Shown here piece after piece: positions 1 through 6,346 of a DNA stretch of 11,470 nucleotides (the first letter of the stretch is position 1; each line of letters opens with the position of its first letter). Location: contig CAMXAV010000008.1 of the NCBI GenBank assembly GCA_947179285.1, positions 1-11,470 of the forward strand. The letters run 5' to 3'. Position numbers and translations under genes: made by a program. The notes below the pieces were generated by a model. The model saw only the letters and a program-made list of their open reading frames with translations, ran no database searches and was not told the DNA's origin. Source of the stretch: an uncultured Helicobacter sp. (GTDB lineage: Bacteria > Campylobacterota > Campylobacteria > Campylobacterales > Helicobacteraceae).

Positions 1-2
1 GG

Positions 3-59
3 CTTGGAATCATACTCGCTGGGCTCTTTGTGTTTTTTTATCGCGAGATTCGGGGCTAA
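3..59 (+). CDS. C-terminal end of a probable DMT-family membrane transporter (partial, cut by window start)
   Basis: Reading from base 3, an open frame of 18 codons ends in TAA at 57-59. It encodes a hydrophobic stretch (LGIILAGLFVFFYREIRG) that reads as one last transmembrane helix followed by a short basic cytoplasmic tail. This pattern, with Gly-Ile-Ile-x-Ala-Gly and a final Tyr-Arg-Glu, is what drug/metabolite transporters (EamA type) commonly show at their C-terminus. The other two plus frames at this edge give no better ending. The gene lies about 560 bases upstream of a complete EamA transporter on the same strand, so two paralogous transporters may be neighbours. The family call rests on 18 residues and is an inference; it could be the last helix of another membrane protein. 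Confidence 0.45.
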   Translation, partial: LGIILAGLFVFFYREIRG

Positions 60-232
60 GACTTTAGTAAAGATTTAGATTAGAATCTTGCCAAAACAGG
101 CTCTATGCCCAAAAGCCCCATATTTGCGCTTCTCCACAAACTCGTTTGGCAATAGGAACGCTATTTGCTGCTATGCTAATAGACAGGCGGTGAGCACGAA
201 CTCGCCGCAAGATGCCAATAGAGGACACGACC
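60..232. other. Intergenic stretch upstream of the small hypothetical gene
   Basis: This stretch holds no coding frame I can support. Two weak signals are visible. A 6-bp inverted repeat, AAGATT (70-75) and AATCTT (84-89) with an 8-base loop, lies just after the upstream stop, but no T-run follows, so it is a poor intrinsic terminator. TGCTATGCTAAT at 169-180 resembles an extended -10 box with mismatches, about 50 bases before the start at 233. Neither is strong enough for a separate call. Confidence 0.4.
221..225 (+). promoter_or_regulatory. Ribosome binding site that decides the start of the small hypothetical gene
   Basis: GAGGA at 221-225 stands seven bases before the ATG at 233. The alternative in-frame ATG at 212 has only a weak GCAAG-type stretch before it, so the downstream start is preferred. 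Confidence 0.55.
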
Positions 233-604
233 ATGACATTCACTCTAACAAAACATCAATGTGGTAACCCCAAAAGATATGGTTTTATCGCTTATTATTG
301 CGCCGATTATCGCTTGCAACTAACAAAAAACGAAGAAAGAGGCAGGCGGCTTGATATTGGAGCGGGCAAAAGTCTAAATGACTTTAGGGCTTTTGTAGGG
401 CTATCTAAGGCATTAGAGAACGAACTCTATCTTAGAATCGAAATGGATTATCGCACTAATCGCTTTACGCAACGGCTTGTGAATAAAAACGGGCAATCAA
501 TCCGACCCAATGATTTTACGGAACGATTGATGAGTTTTATTCGTACATATTATGTCCGAAAATTCTGCGATGACAAAGAACGTTATTTGCGATTCTATAA
601 ATAA
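233..604 (+). CDS. Hypothetical protein, 123 aa
   Basis: I do not recognise this protein. The frame is open from 212 (130 aa), but ATG 233 has the better ribosome binding site and gives a 123-residue protein starting MTFTLTK. It is soluble and basic, with many Arg, Lys and Tyr, no transmembrane segment and no signal peptide. Two aromatic clusters are visible: GFIAYYCADY near the N-terminus and a C-terminal part rich in Arg/Tyr that ends RYLRFYK. Cysteines are few and form no zinc motif. Base composition is clearly more AT-rich than the genes after 3392 and matches the EamA gene that follows 15 bases later, so the two may be co-transcribed. Codon use looks coding-like, and nothing competes on the other strand. 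It may be a lineage-specific or transferred gene; no function can be assigned. Confidence 0.6.
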   Translation: MTFTLTKHQCGNPKRYGFIAYYCADYRLQLTKNEERGRRLDIGAGKSLNDFRAFVGLSKALENELYLRIEMDYRTNRFTQRLVNKNGQSIRPNDFTERLMSFIRTYYVRKFCDDKERYLRFYK

Positions 605-619
605 TGCGCAAAACAAGCA

Positions 620-1510
620 ATGCTAAAAAATAGTGTGCTCTTTGGGCATGTTCTAGCGATTTTTACAATGCTTGTTTGGGCAAGCACTTTTAGCTCGACC
701 AAAACTTTGCTCCATGATTTTTATGCAACAGAAATCTTGCTTTTTCGCTTTATTATTGCTTATGTGGCTCTTTTCATTTTGCATTTTAAGGGCATTGGTT
801 TTAAGGGCTATCAAGTCGAGATTCTGTTTATTTTAAGTGGGCTAAGCGGCGTTTGCCTCTATTTTTTGTTTGAAAATGTCGCGCTGTATTACACAACGGC
901 TTCTAACGCCGCTTTGCTTGTAACAATCAGCCCGCTTTTTGTCGCGATTCTTTCGCGCATTTTCTTGGGCAAACAGCTCAAGAGGCATTTTTTCATCGGC
1001 TTTGTCGTGGCGTTTGTCGGCGTGGCGCTCGTTGTGTCGCGCGGCGAGCTTTCGTTTTCTGTCTCTCCTTTTGGCGACATCATCTGCCTTGCTGCGGGAA
1101 TCATGTGGTCGTTCTATACACTTCTTTTAGAACAGCTCTTCAAGCATTGCAAGGGCGAAAACTCTCTTGCAATCACGCGTAAAATCTTTTTTTATGGAAT
1201 CCTCTGCATTCTGCCTTTCAGCATTGGCGTTTGGAATGTCTATGGAATCGAAGATTTTTGGGTTCGTTTTGAAGATTCTGTGAATGTTTTTAATCTGCTC
1301 TTTTTGGGGCTCATCGCCTCTGCACTTTGCTATGTTTCGTATAATGCATGCATTCATCTTCTAGGCACAATCAAGGCAAGCGCCTATATCTACACCATAC
1401 CCCTCTTTGGCGTGATTGTCGCGACATTGGCATTAGGAGAAAGCATTAGCCTCGCAACAATCATCGGGGGAATCGCCGTGCTTTTGGGGCTTTTTCTTAG
1501 CCAAAAATAA
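620..1510 (+). CDS. EamA/DMT-family inner-membrane transporter, 296 aa
   Basis: This is a ten-helix drug/metabolite transporter built from two EamA repeats, roughly residues 8-140 and 152-294. The start of the first repeat is typical: Gly-His, then a helix with LVWASTFSSTKTLL, then a stretch ending ILLFRF, as in many DMT proteins of this length (about 290-300 aa). The second repeat has ALCYVSYN and a late helix pattern Pro-Leu-Phe-Gly-Val, then LGESIS and a final Gly-rich helix. The family exports small metabolites or amino acids; the substrate cannot be read from sequence. ATG 620 is the only start that keeps the first helix, although its Shine-Dalgarno is weak; translation may follow from the gene ending at 604. 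It converges on acpS with eight bases between the stops and no visible terminator. Confidence 0.9.
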   Translation: MLKNSVLFGHVLAIFTMLVWASTFSSTKTLLHDFYATEILLFRFIIAYVALFILHFKGIGFKGYQVEILFILSGLSGVCLYFLFENVALYYTTASNAALLVTISPLFVAILSRIFLGKQLKRHFFIGFVVAFVGVALVVSRGELSFSVSPFGDIICLAAGIMWSFYTLLLEQLFKHCKGENSLAITRKIFFYGILCILPFSIGVWNVYGIEDFWVRFEDSVNVFNLLFLGLIASALCYVSYNACIHLLGTIKASAYIYTIPLFGVIVATLALGESISLATIIGGIAVLLGLFLSQK

Positions 1511-1518
1511 GCACAAGA

Positions 1519-1890
1519 TTATTGCGGGGGGCTTTCGAGCTGCACAATCACAGCGGCAATCACAAAGCCGCCATCATGCGAAATCGAGAGGCTGTGCGCC
1601 TCGATTCCAAAGCGCTGCACGAGCTCGGGCGCAATGTTGAGCGAGGGCTGCCCGCGTTCGTCATGCATGAGCATAATATCGACAAAGCTGCATTGTGCGC
1701 CAATGCCACAGCCAAGCGCCTTGCTAAACGCCTCTTTGGCAGCCCAAGCAGAGGCAATGCGTTGCACATTGCCCGCATAGAGCGAAATCTCATGCTTGGT
1801 CAAAAAGCGTTCGAGCGCACGCGTGTGCCAACGAGCAACAAATGTCTCTACCCGATTGATAGAGACAATATCAATACCGAGCGCCGTCAC
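1519..1890 (-). CDS. acpS: Holo-[acyl-carrier-protein] synthase AcpS, 123 aa
   Basis: AcpS moves the 4'-phosphopantetheine group from coenzyme A to a serine of apo-acyl carrier protein, which makes ACP active for fatty acid synthesis in the cytoplasm. The family signature is complete: GIDIVSI at residues 5-11 with the magnesium-binding Asp7, WAAKEAFSKALG at 49-60 with the second metal ligand Glu53, and SLSISHDGGFVIAAV near the C-terminus. The length (123 aa) is normal for the small homotrimeric AcpS class. The start codon is GTG (1890-1888), which overlaps the TGA stop of fliL as GTGA, so translation is probably coupled to fliL. The same fliL-acpS pair is known in Helicobacter pylori. Near the 3' end a run of six G bases on the plus strand encodes Ser-Pro-Pro. 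Confidence 0.95.
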   Translation of the reverse strand: MTALGIDIVSINRVETFVARWHTRALERFLTKHEISLYAGNVQRIASAWAAKEAFSKALGCGIGAQCSFVDIMLMHDERGQPSLNIAPELVQRFGIEAHSLSISHDGGFVIAAVIVQLESPPQ

Positions 1891-2420
1891 TGGATTGCAA
1901 AATCCGTGAAAAAGAGGTTGACGATTTTGCCATCGACAAGCGATTCGTTAATCCTCTCCACAAGCTCATTCTTGAGATTCTCTTTGCCTTTTGCTGTCGA
2001 AATCTCCTCAAATGTTTTTGATGACAAAACGCTAATCATCGTGTCGCGAATGGCGGGCTTTTTCGTGTCGAGCTCGACCATCAAATTATCAGAGCTAAGC
2101 TCCGCATTGATGGTTGTCTTGAGATAGCGCCGCCCGCTTTGCGAGGCGAGATTCACGATGATTTGGTCAAACGCATAGGTGGGACCAATGCTCAAATAGG
2201 TTTGCCCACCCGAACGCATATTGAGCGCGGGGTTGCCGCCGCCTGCTGCGGGCGCGCCGCCTGCTGCTTGGGGTGGGGGCTCGTCCCCGCCGCTCATCAG
2301 CAAGATTGCAACAACCACACCAATGATGAGCAACAATCCAACAACGGCAGCGATGATGATTATCAGCATCTTGTTGCCGCCGCCACCTCCGCCGCCTGCG
2401 TCATTTTTTTCGTCAGCCAT
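1887..2420 (-). CDS. fliL: Flagellar basal body-associated protein FliL, 177 aa
   Basis: FliL is a single-pass inner-membrane protein that surrounds the flagellar stator units and supports torque generation. The protein has a short cytoplasmic N-terminus with a run of seven glycines (residues 9-15), one strongly hydrophobic helix at about 18-42, a flexible Ala/Gly/Pro linker at about 44-65, and a periplasmic FliL domain from about 79 to the end. That domain contains the typical YLKTTINAEL strand and the C-terminal FFTDFAIQ. ATG 2420 has an excellent ribosome binding site (AAGGAG, minus strand). Sixty bases separate it from the DUF4214-like gene upstream, so it may be read through from that gene's promoter; I see no convincing sigma-54 or sigma-28 promoter in the gap. 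The stop overlaps the GTG of acpS. Confidence 0.93.
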   Translation of the reverse strand: MADEKNDAGGGGGGGNKMLIIIIAAVVGLLLIIGVVVAILLMSGGDEPPPQAAGGAPAAGGGNPALNMRSGGQTYLSIGPTYAFDQIIVNLASQSGRRYLKTTINAELSSDNLMVELDTKKPAIRDTMISVLSSKTFEEISTAKGKENLKNELVERINESLVDGKIVNLFFTDFAIQ

Positions 2421-2480
2421 TTTTGCTCCTTTCTGTCAGCGAACTATCTATAAAATCCCAAATTAGCAATAAATCCCAAA
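2421..2480 (-). repeat. Short imperfect direct repeat between the DUF4214-like gene and fliL
   Basis: Two 14-base copies, AAATCCCAAATTAG (2453-2466) and AAATCCCAAACTAG (2471-2484, plus-strand reading), differ at one base and repeat with an 18-base period. The second copy contains the TAG stop of the DUF4214-like gene. The rest of the spacer carries the fliL ribosome binding site. No hairpin terminator is visible. Confidence 0.55.
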
Positions 2481-3284
2481 CTAGGCAATCGGGCTATCGG
2501 TTGGGGCATAAGGATTCACACCGAGCGCATCGATTTGTTGCTCTTCGGGCTCGTTGCTGCCGCTATCGCCAACATTATCATCTGCGCTTTCGCCACTGCC
2601 GCCGCTGCCAAAGTTCCAATTTGTGCCGCCGTTCTCGTTGTCTTCGGTGTTGGCATTGTTGCCATCATTAGAATCATCGGGATTCTGCGAATCATCGCCC
2701 ACGTTGCCATCGGGAGACGTTGCGCCGCCATTGTCGTTGCCCTCGCCCTTGCCAAGCTTGCCAATCTCTTCTTGCACCGTGCCAAGCGCGGTTGCGAGGT
2801 TGCTCGTTGTGATGTCGGTCAGCCCCTTGCCAAATGTAACCGAATCGCTGTTGCTATCAGCAACCTCGTCTTTGAGGGTGTTTGACGCATAGATTCCAAG
2901 CGCAAACTTCACATCAAACAACGCAACGGCTTGCTTCTCTGCCGCGTTGCCCGCAATCGTGCCATCGCGATACAAGTCGATGGTGTGCAAGAAATGCACC
3001 AAGAAATCTGCCTTGCTCCATGCGTTTGCGCTCACTTGGTCTTCCCACCATTGCATTCCCTCGGGGTCATCAGAGGGCATTTTGCCAAGAGCATTTTTAT
3101 AAGCCATTTGGATAAAATCTTTTGTTCCTTGCCCGCTTTGCGCGCCTGCCTTTTCGCTCAAAAAGGATTCGATGAGTGCGGGGTTAAAATCGCCTTTTTG
3201 TGTCCAATACGCCATTGTAGGTGCGTCCACAACGCGGTTTAAGACCGTGATAAAGAGTTGAGAGATTTGCTGAATTGTTGCCAT
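2481..3284 (-). CDS. DUF4214-like protein with a disordered acidic tail, 267 aa
   Basis: The first 140 residues resemble DUF4214 repeats, a helical domain common in large secreted and surface proteins. One unit starts ISQLFITVLNRVVDAPTMAYW (residues 7-27); a second has FIQMAYKNALGKMPSDDPEGMQWW (57-80), with the characteristic Ala/Gly-Lys/Arg-x-Pro-Asp-x-x-Gly-x-x-Trp-Trp pattern. A helical stretch follows (about 117-178), and residues from about 180 to the end form a low-complexity tail rich in Gly, Asp, Asn, Ser and Glu, ending NPYAPTDSPIA. There is no N-terminal signal peptide or transmembrane helix. Export by a type I-like route is an inference only: no canonical RTX nonapeptide repeat is seen. 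ATG 3284 has a strong ribosome binding site (AAGGGAG). It is the first gene of the unit reading into fliL-acpS, but a link to the flagellum is unproven. Function unknown. Confidence 0.75.
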   Translation of the reverse strand: MATIQQISQLFITVLNRVVDAPTMAYWTQKGDFNPALIESFLSEKAGAQSGQGTKDFIQMAYKNALGKMPSDDPEGMQWWEDQVSANAWSKADFLVHFLHTIDLYRDGTIAGNAAEKQAVALFDVKFALGIYASNTLKDEVADSNSDSVTFGKGLTDITTSNLATALGTVQEEIGKLGKGEGNDNGGATSPDGNVGDDSQNPDDSNDGNNANTEDNENGGTNWNFGSGGSGESADDNVGDSGSNEPEEQQIDALGVNPYAPTDSPIA

Positions 3285-3307
3285 TTGGGCTCCCTTGTGT
3301 TTTGCGT

Positions 3308-3313
3308 TATAAT
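3308..3313 (+). promoter_or_regulatory. Probable -10 box for the glycosyltransferase gene
   Basis: TATAAT on the plus strand, preceded by TTTTGCGT. The expected start of transcription is near 3320, giving a leader of about 70 bases to ATG 3392. No clear -35 box is present, which is normal for the epsilonproteobacterial housekeeping sigma factor. It overlaps the footprint expected for the opposing promoter at 3323-3328. Confidence 0.45.
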
Positions 3314-3322
3314 TCCACGTGC

Positions 3323-3328
3323 ATTATA
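3323..3328 (-). promoter_or_regulatory. Probable -10 box for the DUF4214-like gene (and perhaps fliL-acpS)
   Basis: A perfect TATAAT reads on the minus strand (plus strand ATTATA) in the context CCTATATAATGC. Transcription would start near 3316, about 30 bases before the ATG at 3284. Upstream on the minus strand lies T/A-rich DNA without a -35 consensus. Confidence 0.55.
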
Positions 3329-3391
3329 TAGGATTTTGCTTAAAAAGCCCCTGAAATTTCTAAAGACAATTTTTATTTTTCAAAGGTTTCC

Positions 3392-4519
3392 ATGCGCCTT
3401 ATCCTCAACCTCTCGCTACTCTCCGCCCCGCTAACGGGAATCGGGCAATACACAGCGCGCCTGCTGCCCCACCTGCTCGATGATTCGCGCGTGTCGCTAT
3501 GCGGCTTTGGGCGCATGGGCTGGATTGATTCCAAAGAGCAAATCCGCGCGCTGCTACAAGCGCCCACAGGCGCACCAAAGCTCATCACAAGCCTGCGCCC
3601 ATATAATTTGAGCGCGCTACGCTTTGCGTATTTTGAGCTGCGCAAGATGTGGCTTTCGCTCCAAAAGCCGCGCGATTATGAGACGTGGCATTATTGGGAG
3701 GGCGGATTCTTGCCCATGCTCGCGCGCCCAAAGCTCATCACAATCCACGACCTCTCGCATGTGCGCTACCCCGAGTTTCACCCACGCGCGCGCGTGCAGC
3801 TGCTGCGCCACTACCTGCCAAGCGCAATGGCACAAAGCCGCGCGATTCTCACGGTGTCTGACTTCTCAAAGTCTGAAATCATCGAGATTTTCAAGATTCC
3901 AAGCGAGAGAATCCACGTCCTCCCACCCTCGATTCTGCCGAGCTTCTGCCCCAAAAGCGAGCAGGAATGCGCGCCGCTTCTGCAAGCGCACAACCTCAAC
4001 TACAATGGCTATCTGTTGAGCGTTGCGACACTCGAGCCGCGCAAGAATCTCGAGCGCCTGCTCGATGCCTACACGCTGCTAAGCCCCGCAACGCAAAAAG
4101 CCTATCCGCTCGCGCTCATCGGCGCTTCTGGCTGGCTCAACCACGCGCTTAGCGCAAAAATCATGCAGCTTGCGCAAACGGGCAACGTGCGCCTTTTGGG
4201 CTACATCGACAGCACGCAGCTGCCGTTTTTGTATGCGGGCGCGCGCGCGTTCGCCTACCCTTCGGTGTATGAAGGCTATGGCATGCCGATTGCCGAGGCG
4301 CTTTGCTGTGGGATTCCGAGCGTTGTGGCAGATTGCGGCGCAATGCGCCAAACGGCGGGCAAGCATGCGATTGTGGCTGATGTTTTCTCGGTTGCAAGCA
4401 TCGCAAAAGCCCTGCAACGCGCGCTCGAATCGCCGCGACTTGATAATCGCGACATGGAATCTGTCGTGTTTCCTAAAGACGCGGCGCAAAGATTGCTTAA
4501 GATTTTGGAATCGCTCTAA
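3392..4519 (+). CDS. GT4-type glycosyltransferase (glycosyltransferase family 1 domain), 375 aa
   Basis: This is a GT-B fold, retaining glycosyltransferase that transfers a sugar from a nucleotide-sugar donor, probably during lipopolysaccharide or other surface glycan assembly at the cytoplasmic face of the membrane. The N-terminal half has the acceptor-side loop LTGIGQYTARLL (14-25) and LITIHDLSHVRYPEF (115-129). The C-terminal half has VATLEPRKNLERLLDAY (211-227), with Arg217 and Lys218 positioned for donor phosphates, and the EX7E motif Glu294-Glu302 inside SVYEGYGMPIAEALCCGIPS. This layout matches mannosyl- and rhamnosyltransferases of the WbdA/MtfB kind, but the sugar cannot be fixed. 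ATG 3392 has an AAAGG site before it. The 3' end overlaps the convergent acyltransferase gene by 23 bases. Base composition is much more GC-rich than in the first 1.5 kb. Confidence 0.92.
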   Translation: MRLILNLSLLSAPLTGIGQYTARLLPHLLDDSRVSLCGFGRMGWIDSKEQIRALLQAPTGAPKLITSLRPYNLSALRFAYFELRKMWLSLQKPRDYETWHYWEGGFLPMLARPKLITIHDLSHVRYPEFHPRARVQLLRHYLPSAMAQSRAILTVSDFSKSEIIEIFKIPSERIHVLPPSILPSFCPKSEQECAPLLQAHNLNYNGYLLSVATLEPRKNLERLLDAYTLLSPATQKAYPLALIGASGWLNHALSAKIMQLAQTGNVRLLGYIDSTQLPFLYAGARAFAYPSVYEGYGMPIAEALCCGIPSVVADCGAMRQTAGKHAIVADVFSVASIAKALQRALESPRLDNRDMESVVFPKDAAQRLLKILESL

Positions 4520-5468
4520 GGCGATAGCGCTCAATCGGGCGCTCAATCGCCACGATTCCAAGCAGCGCGAGCGCGATGGCGAGGGCAGCCACAGCGCCGA
4601 CATAGCCCACGCTCGCCGCCTTTGGAATCCCACATACGTCCAAAATCCACATCGCGGGCGTGTGCGTCAGGAAGATTCCATACGACAACGCGCCCAAAAG
4701 CCTATTGGCGCGCCAACGGCGATTTTGAAACAGCACGATGAGCCACGGGGCGAGCGCGAGCCCAAGCAGCACCTCGCGCGCATAGGGCAAAAACACAACG
4801 CCAAATAGCTTGCCGATTCCAAACAGCGCGAGCGCAACGCACGACACGATAAACGCGAAAGCCGTTGTCGCATTGCCGCTTGTGCGCCTCTGCCAGCTGC
4901 CAAGCGCGAACACGAAAAAAATGCCCGCAAGCAGGCGATAGCCATAAATATCGGTGTCGATGATTCCAAAAATGGCACAGAGAAACACGGCAAACGAGAG
5001 CGCGGCGGCAAGGCGCAAGAAGAGCGGAAACAAAAAGCCAAGCAATAGCAAGAGATATGCCTGAATCTCCGCGCCAAGCGACCATGTGAGATGATTGAGC
5101 TCGGGCTCGAAGCCGCGTTGCAAAATCCCAAAATCGAAAAACATGAAATAATTGAGCGGAATCACGAGCAGATGTGCCGCGACATTTGCGGGCGTGAAAT
5201 GCGGCGCATAGTAACCAAAAAGCAGCACAAAGCCGCTGCACAGCGCAAACGCATAGAGATAGAGCGGGTAGATTCGCAACAACCTATCGAGTAAAAGCGC
5301 GCGGGCGCGGCGCGCGTTGGAGGCAAAGACATAAAAATACAAATGCGCCATCACAAACCCAGCGAGCATGTAGAACACAACGACAGCCACAACGCCGATT
5401 TCAAACGAAAGCAGCGGCGTATGCGAGACAAGCACGCAAAGGGCGAGGACGAAGCGCAAGAGTCCCAT
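4497..5468 (-). CDS. Acyltransferase 3 family membrane O-acyltransferase, 323 aa
   Basis: This multi-pass inner-membrane protein belongs to the acyltransferase 3 family (OafA/OatA-like), which puts acetyl or other acyl groups on sugars of surface polymers. Seen in order: a first helix with VLVSH (His16, the usual catalytic-site His), FYMLAGFVMAHLY (32-44), the DRLLRIYPLYLYA motif (61-73), about ten hydrophobic helices, and a late GALSYGIFLTH motif typical of the family. The frame is open to 5519, but ATG 5468 is chosen because it starts directly with the first helix and overlaps the pseG stop as TAATG, a classic coupling arrangement. It is the last gene of the six-gene minus-strand block and overlaps the convergent glycosyltransferase gene. 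Acceptor unknown; a pseudaminic acid or O-chain sugar is a context-based guess. Confidence 0.9.
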   Translation of the reverse strand: MGLLRFVLALCVLVSHTPLLSFEIGVVAVVVFYMLAGFVMAHLYFYVFASNARRARALLLDRLLRIYPLYLYAFALCSGFVLLFGYYAPHFTPANVAAHLLVIPLNYFMFFDFGILQRGFEPELNHLTWSLGAEIQAYLLLLLGFLFPLFLRLAAALSFAVFLCAIFGIIDTDIYGYRLLAGIFFVFALGSWQRRTSGNATTAFAFIVSCVALALFGIGKLFGVVFLPYAREVLLGLALAPWLIVLFQNRRWRANRLLGALSYGIFLTHTPAMWILDVCGIPKAASVGYVGAVAALAIALALLGIVAIERPIERYRLRAIPKS

Positions 5469-6343
5469 TAGAATCGCACATGCTGCCAAAGGCTTTGGCA
5501 CACGAAATTCTGCGCGCAAGCGCCCAAAGCCTCGCGCTCACTCTTTGGACGCATACGCATAAACGCGTTTGCAAAGTTTTGCGCAAACTCCGCGCCGCCC
5601 ACCTCGCCCTCGCATGCCACAATCGCCCCGCTTTGCGCCCATGCCAAAAAATTCGGGCGCTGATTGTCGGCGATGCAACAAGCGATTGTCGGCGTGCCGC
5701 AAAAGGCGAGCTCGGCGAGCGTGCCGCCCGCAGCGCTCACGGCGAGGCATGAGGATTCCATGAGCTTGCGAATCTCATCTCCGCTCGGGTTGTTCGCGGG
5801 GTCGATTTTGACAATCCGCACATTTTGCCGCACATCTCTAAGCACCTTATGCACGAGCGATTCGACAATCTCGAAGCAACGTTTCGCGAGTTCGCTCGCG
5901 CCAAAGGTGAGCAGAATCTGCTCGATATGCTCACTATGCGAACGCACGGGCGCGGGCGCGCAAAAGGGCGCACGCAAGAGCGCATAGCCGATTCCAAGCC
6001 AAAGCCTATGCTGTGGATAGGTCTCTTTGTAGGGCAGTTGCAGCGAAGCCATGTTGGGGTTTAGAATCGTTGCGCGCGGATAGGGCAGACGCAGCGTGTC
6101 GTCAAGAAAAATGGCTCGCGTGTGGCGCGCGAGAGCCTCGTAGGCTTGCAGCGGTTGCAGATAGGAATCGAGCACGCCGATGTCGTAGGATTCGAGTATT
6201 GCTTCATCATCGAGCGGGCTTTGGTTGCAGACAAGGTTTGTCGCGATATTGTGGCGCTGCAGAATCTCGCACAGCGCCTCGCAGCGGCGCAAGTGCCCAA
6301 GCCCAATGTGTGGCGCAGATTCGGTAAAAACAATCGCTCGCAA
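5468..6343 (-). CDS. pseG: PseG, UDP-2,4-diacetamido-2,4,6-trideoxy-beta-L-altropyranose hydrolase, 291 aa
   Basis: PseG removes UDP from the altrose intermediate of the CMP-pseudaminic acid pathway, the sugar that decorates flagellins in Helicobacter and Campylobacter. It is a GT-B-like hydrolase. The N-terminal HIGLGHLRR loop (12-20) contains His17, which matches the catalytic His of Campylobacter PseG. FLDD lies at 79-82, LLTFGAS at 144-150 and SAAGGTLAELAFCGTPTIA at 203-221, followed by ADNQ; the family more often shows GGSD where this protein has GAS. The start is TTG (6343-6341): only one sense codon separates it from the stop of the gene before, and no ATG or GTG precedes the glycine loop. 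Translation therefore probably depends on ribosomes finishing the SLAC1-type gene three bases upstream. It stands alone here, not fused to pseF. The other pse genes are not in the window. Confidence 0.9.
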   Translation of the reverse strand: MRAIVFTESAPHIGLGHLRRCEALCEILQRHNIATNLVCNQSPLDDEAILESYDIGVLDSYLQPLQAYEALARHTRAIFLDDTLRLPYPRATILNPNMASLQLPYKETYPQHRLWLGIGYALLRAPFCAPAPVRSHSEHIEQILLTFGASELAKRCFEIVESLVHKVLRDVRQNVRIVKIDPANNPSGDEIRKLMESSCLAVSAAGGTLAELAFCGTPTIACCIADNQRPNFLAWAQSGAIVACEGEVGGAEFAQNFANAFMRMRPKSEREALGACAQNFVCQSLWQHVRF

Positions 6344-6346
6344 TCG

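Noticed and set aside
70..89. Inverted repeat AAGATT/AATCTT as a rho-independent terminator
   Set aside because: The stem is only six A/T-rich pairs and no T-run follows.
1525..1530. G6 tract in acpS as a phase-variable contingency repeat
   Set aside because: Six bases is short for slipped-strand switching, it affects only the last residues, and acpS is expected to be essential.
2377..2397. GCC-rich repeat in fliL as a microsatellite
   Set aside because: It encodes the N-terminal glycine run with mixed codons, is not a perfect triplet repeat and is part of a normal flexible linker.
2404..2410. Seven-T (A7 on the coding strand) tract in codons 4-6 of fliL
   Set aside because: It encodes ordinary Glu-Lys-Asn codons; too short to claim slippage or frameshifting without data.
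2453..2484. Possible sigma-54 promoter before fliL (GGGATTTATTGC on the minus strand)
   Set aside because: The GG-to-GC distance is eight bases or fewer instead of ten, and the -24 box does not match TGGCAC.
4079..4633. 184-codon open frame on the minus strand
   Set aside because: It crosses the ends of the glycosyltransferase and acyltransferase genes in a third frame, with Arg/Ala-rich shadow composition.
5469..5519. Longer N-terminus of the acyltransferase (17 more residues)
   Set aside because: The extension overlaps pseG by about 50 bases and has no membrane or family feature; ATG 5468 with TAATG coupling is better.
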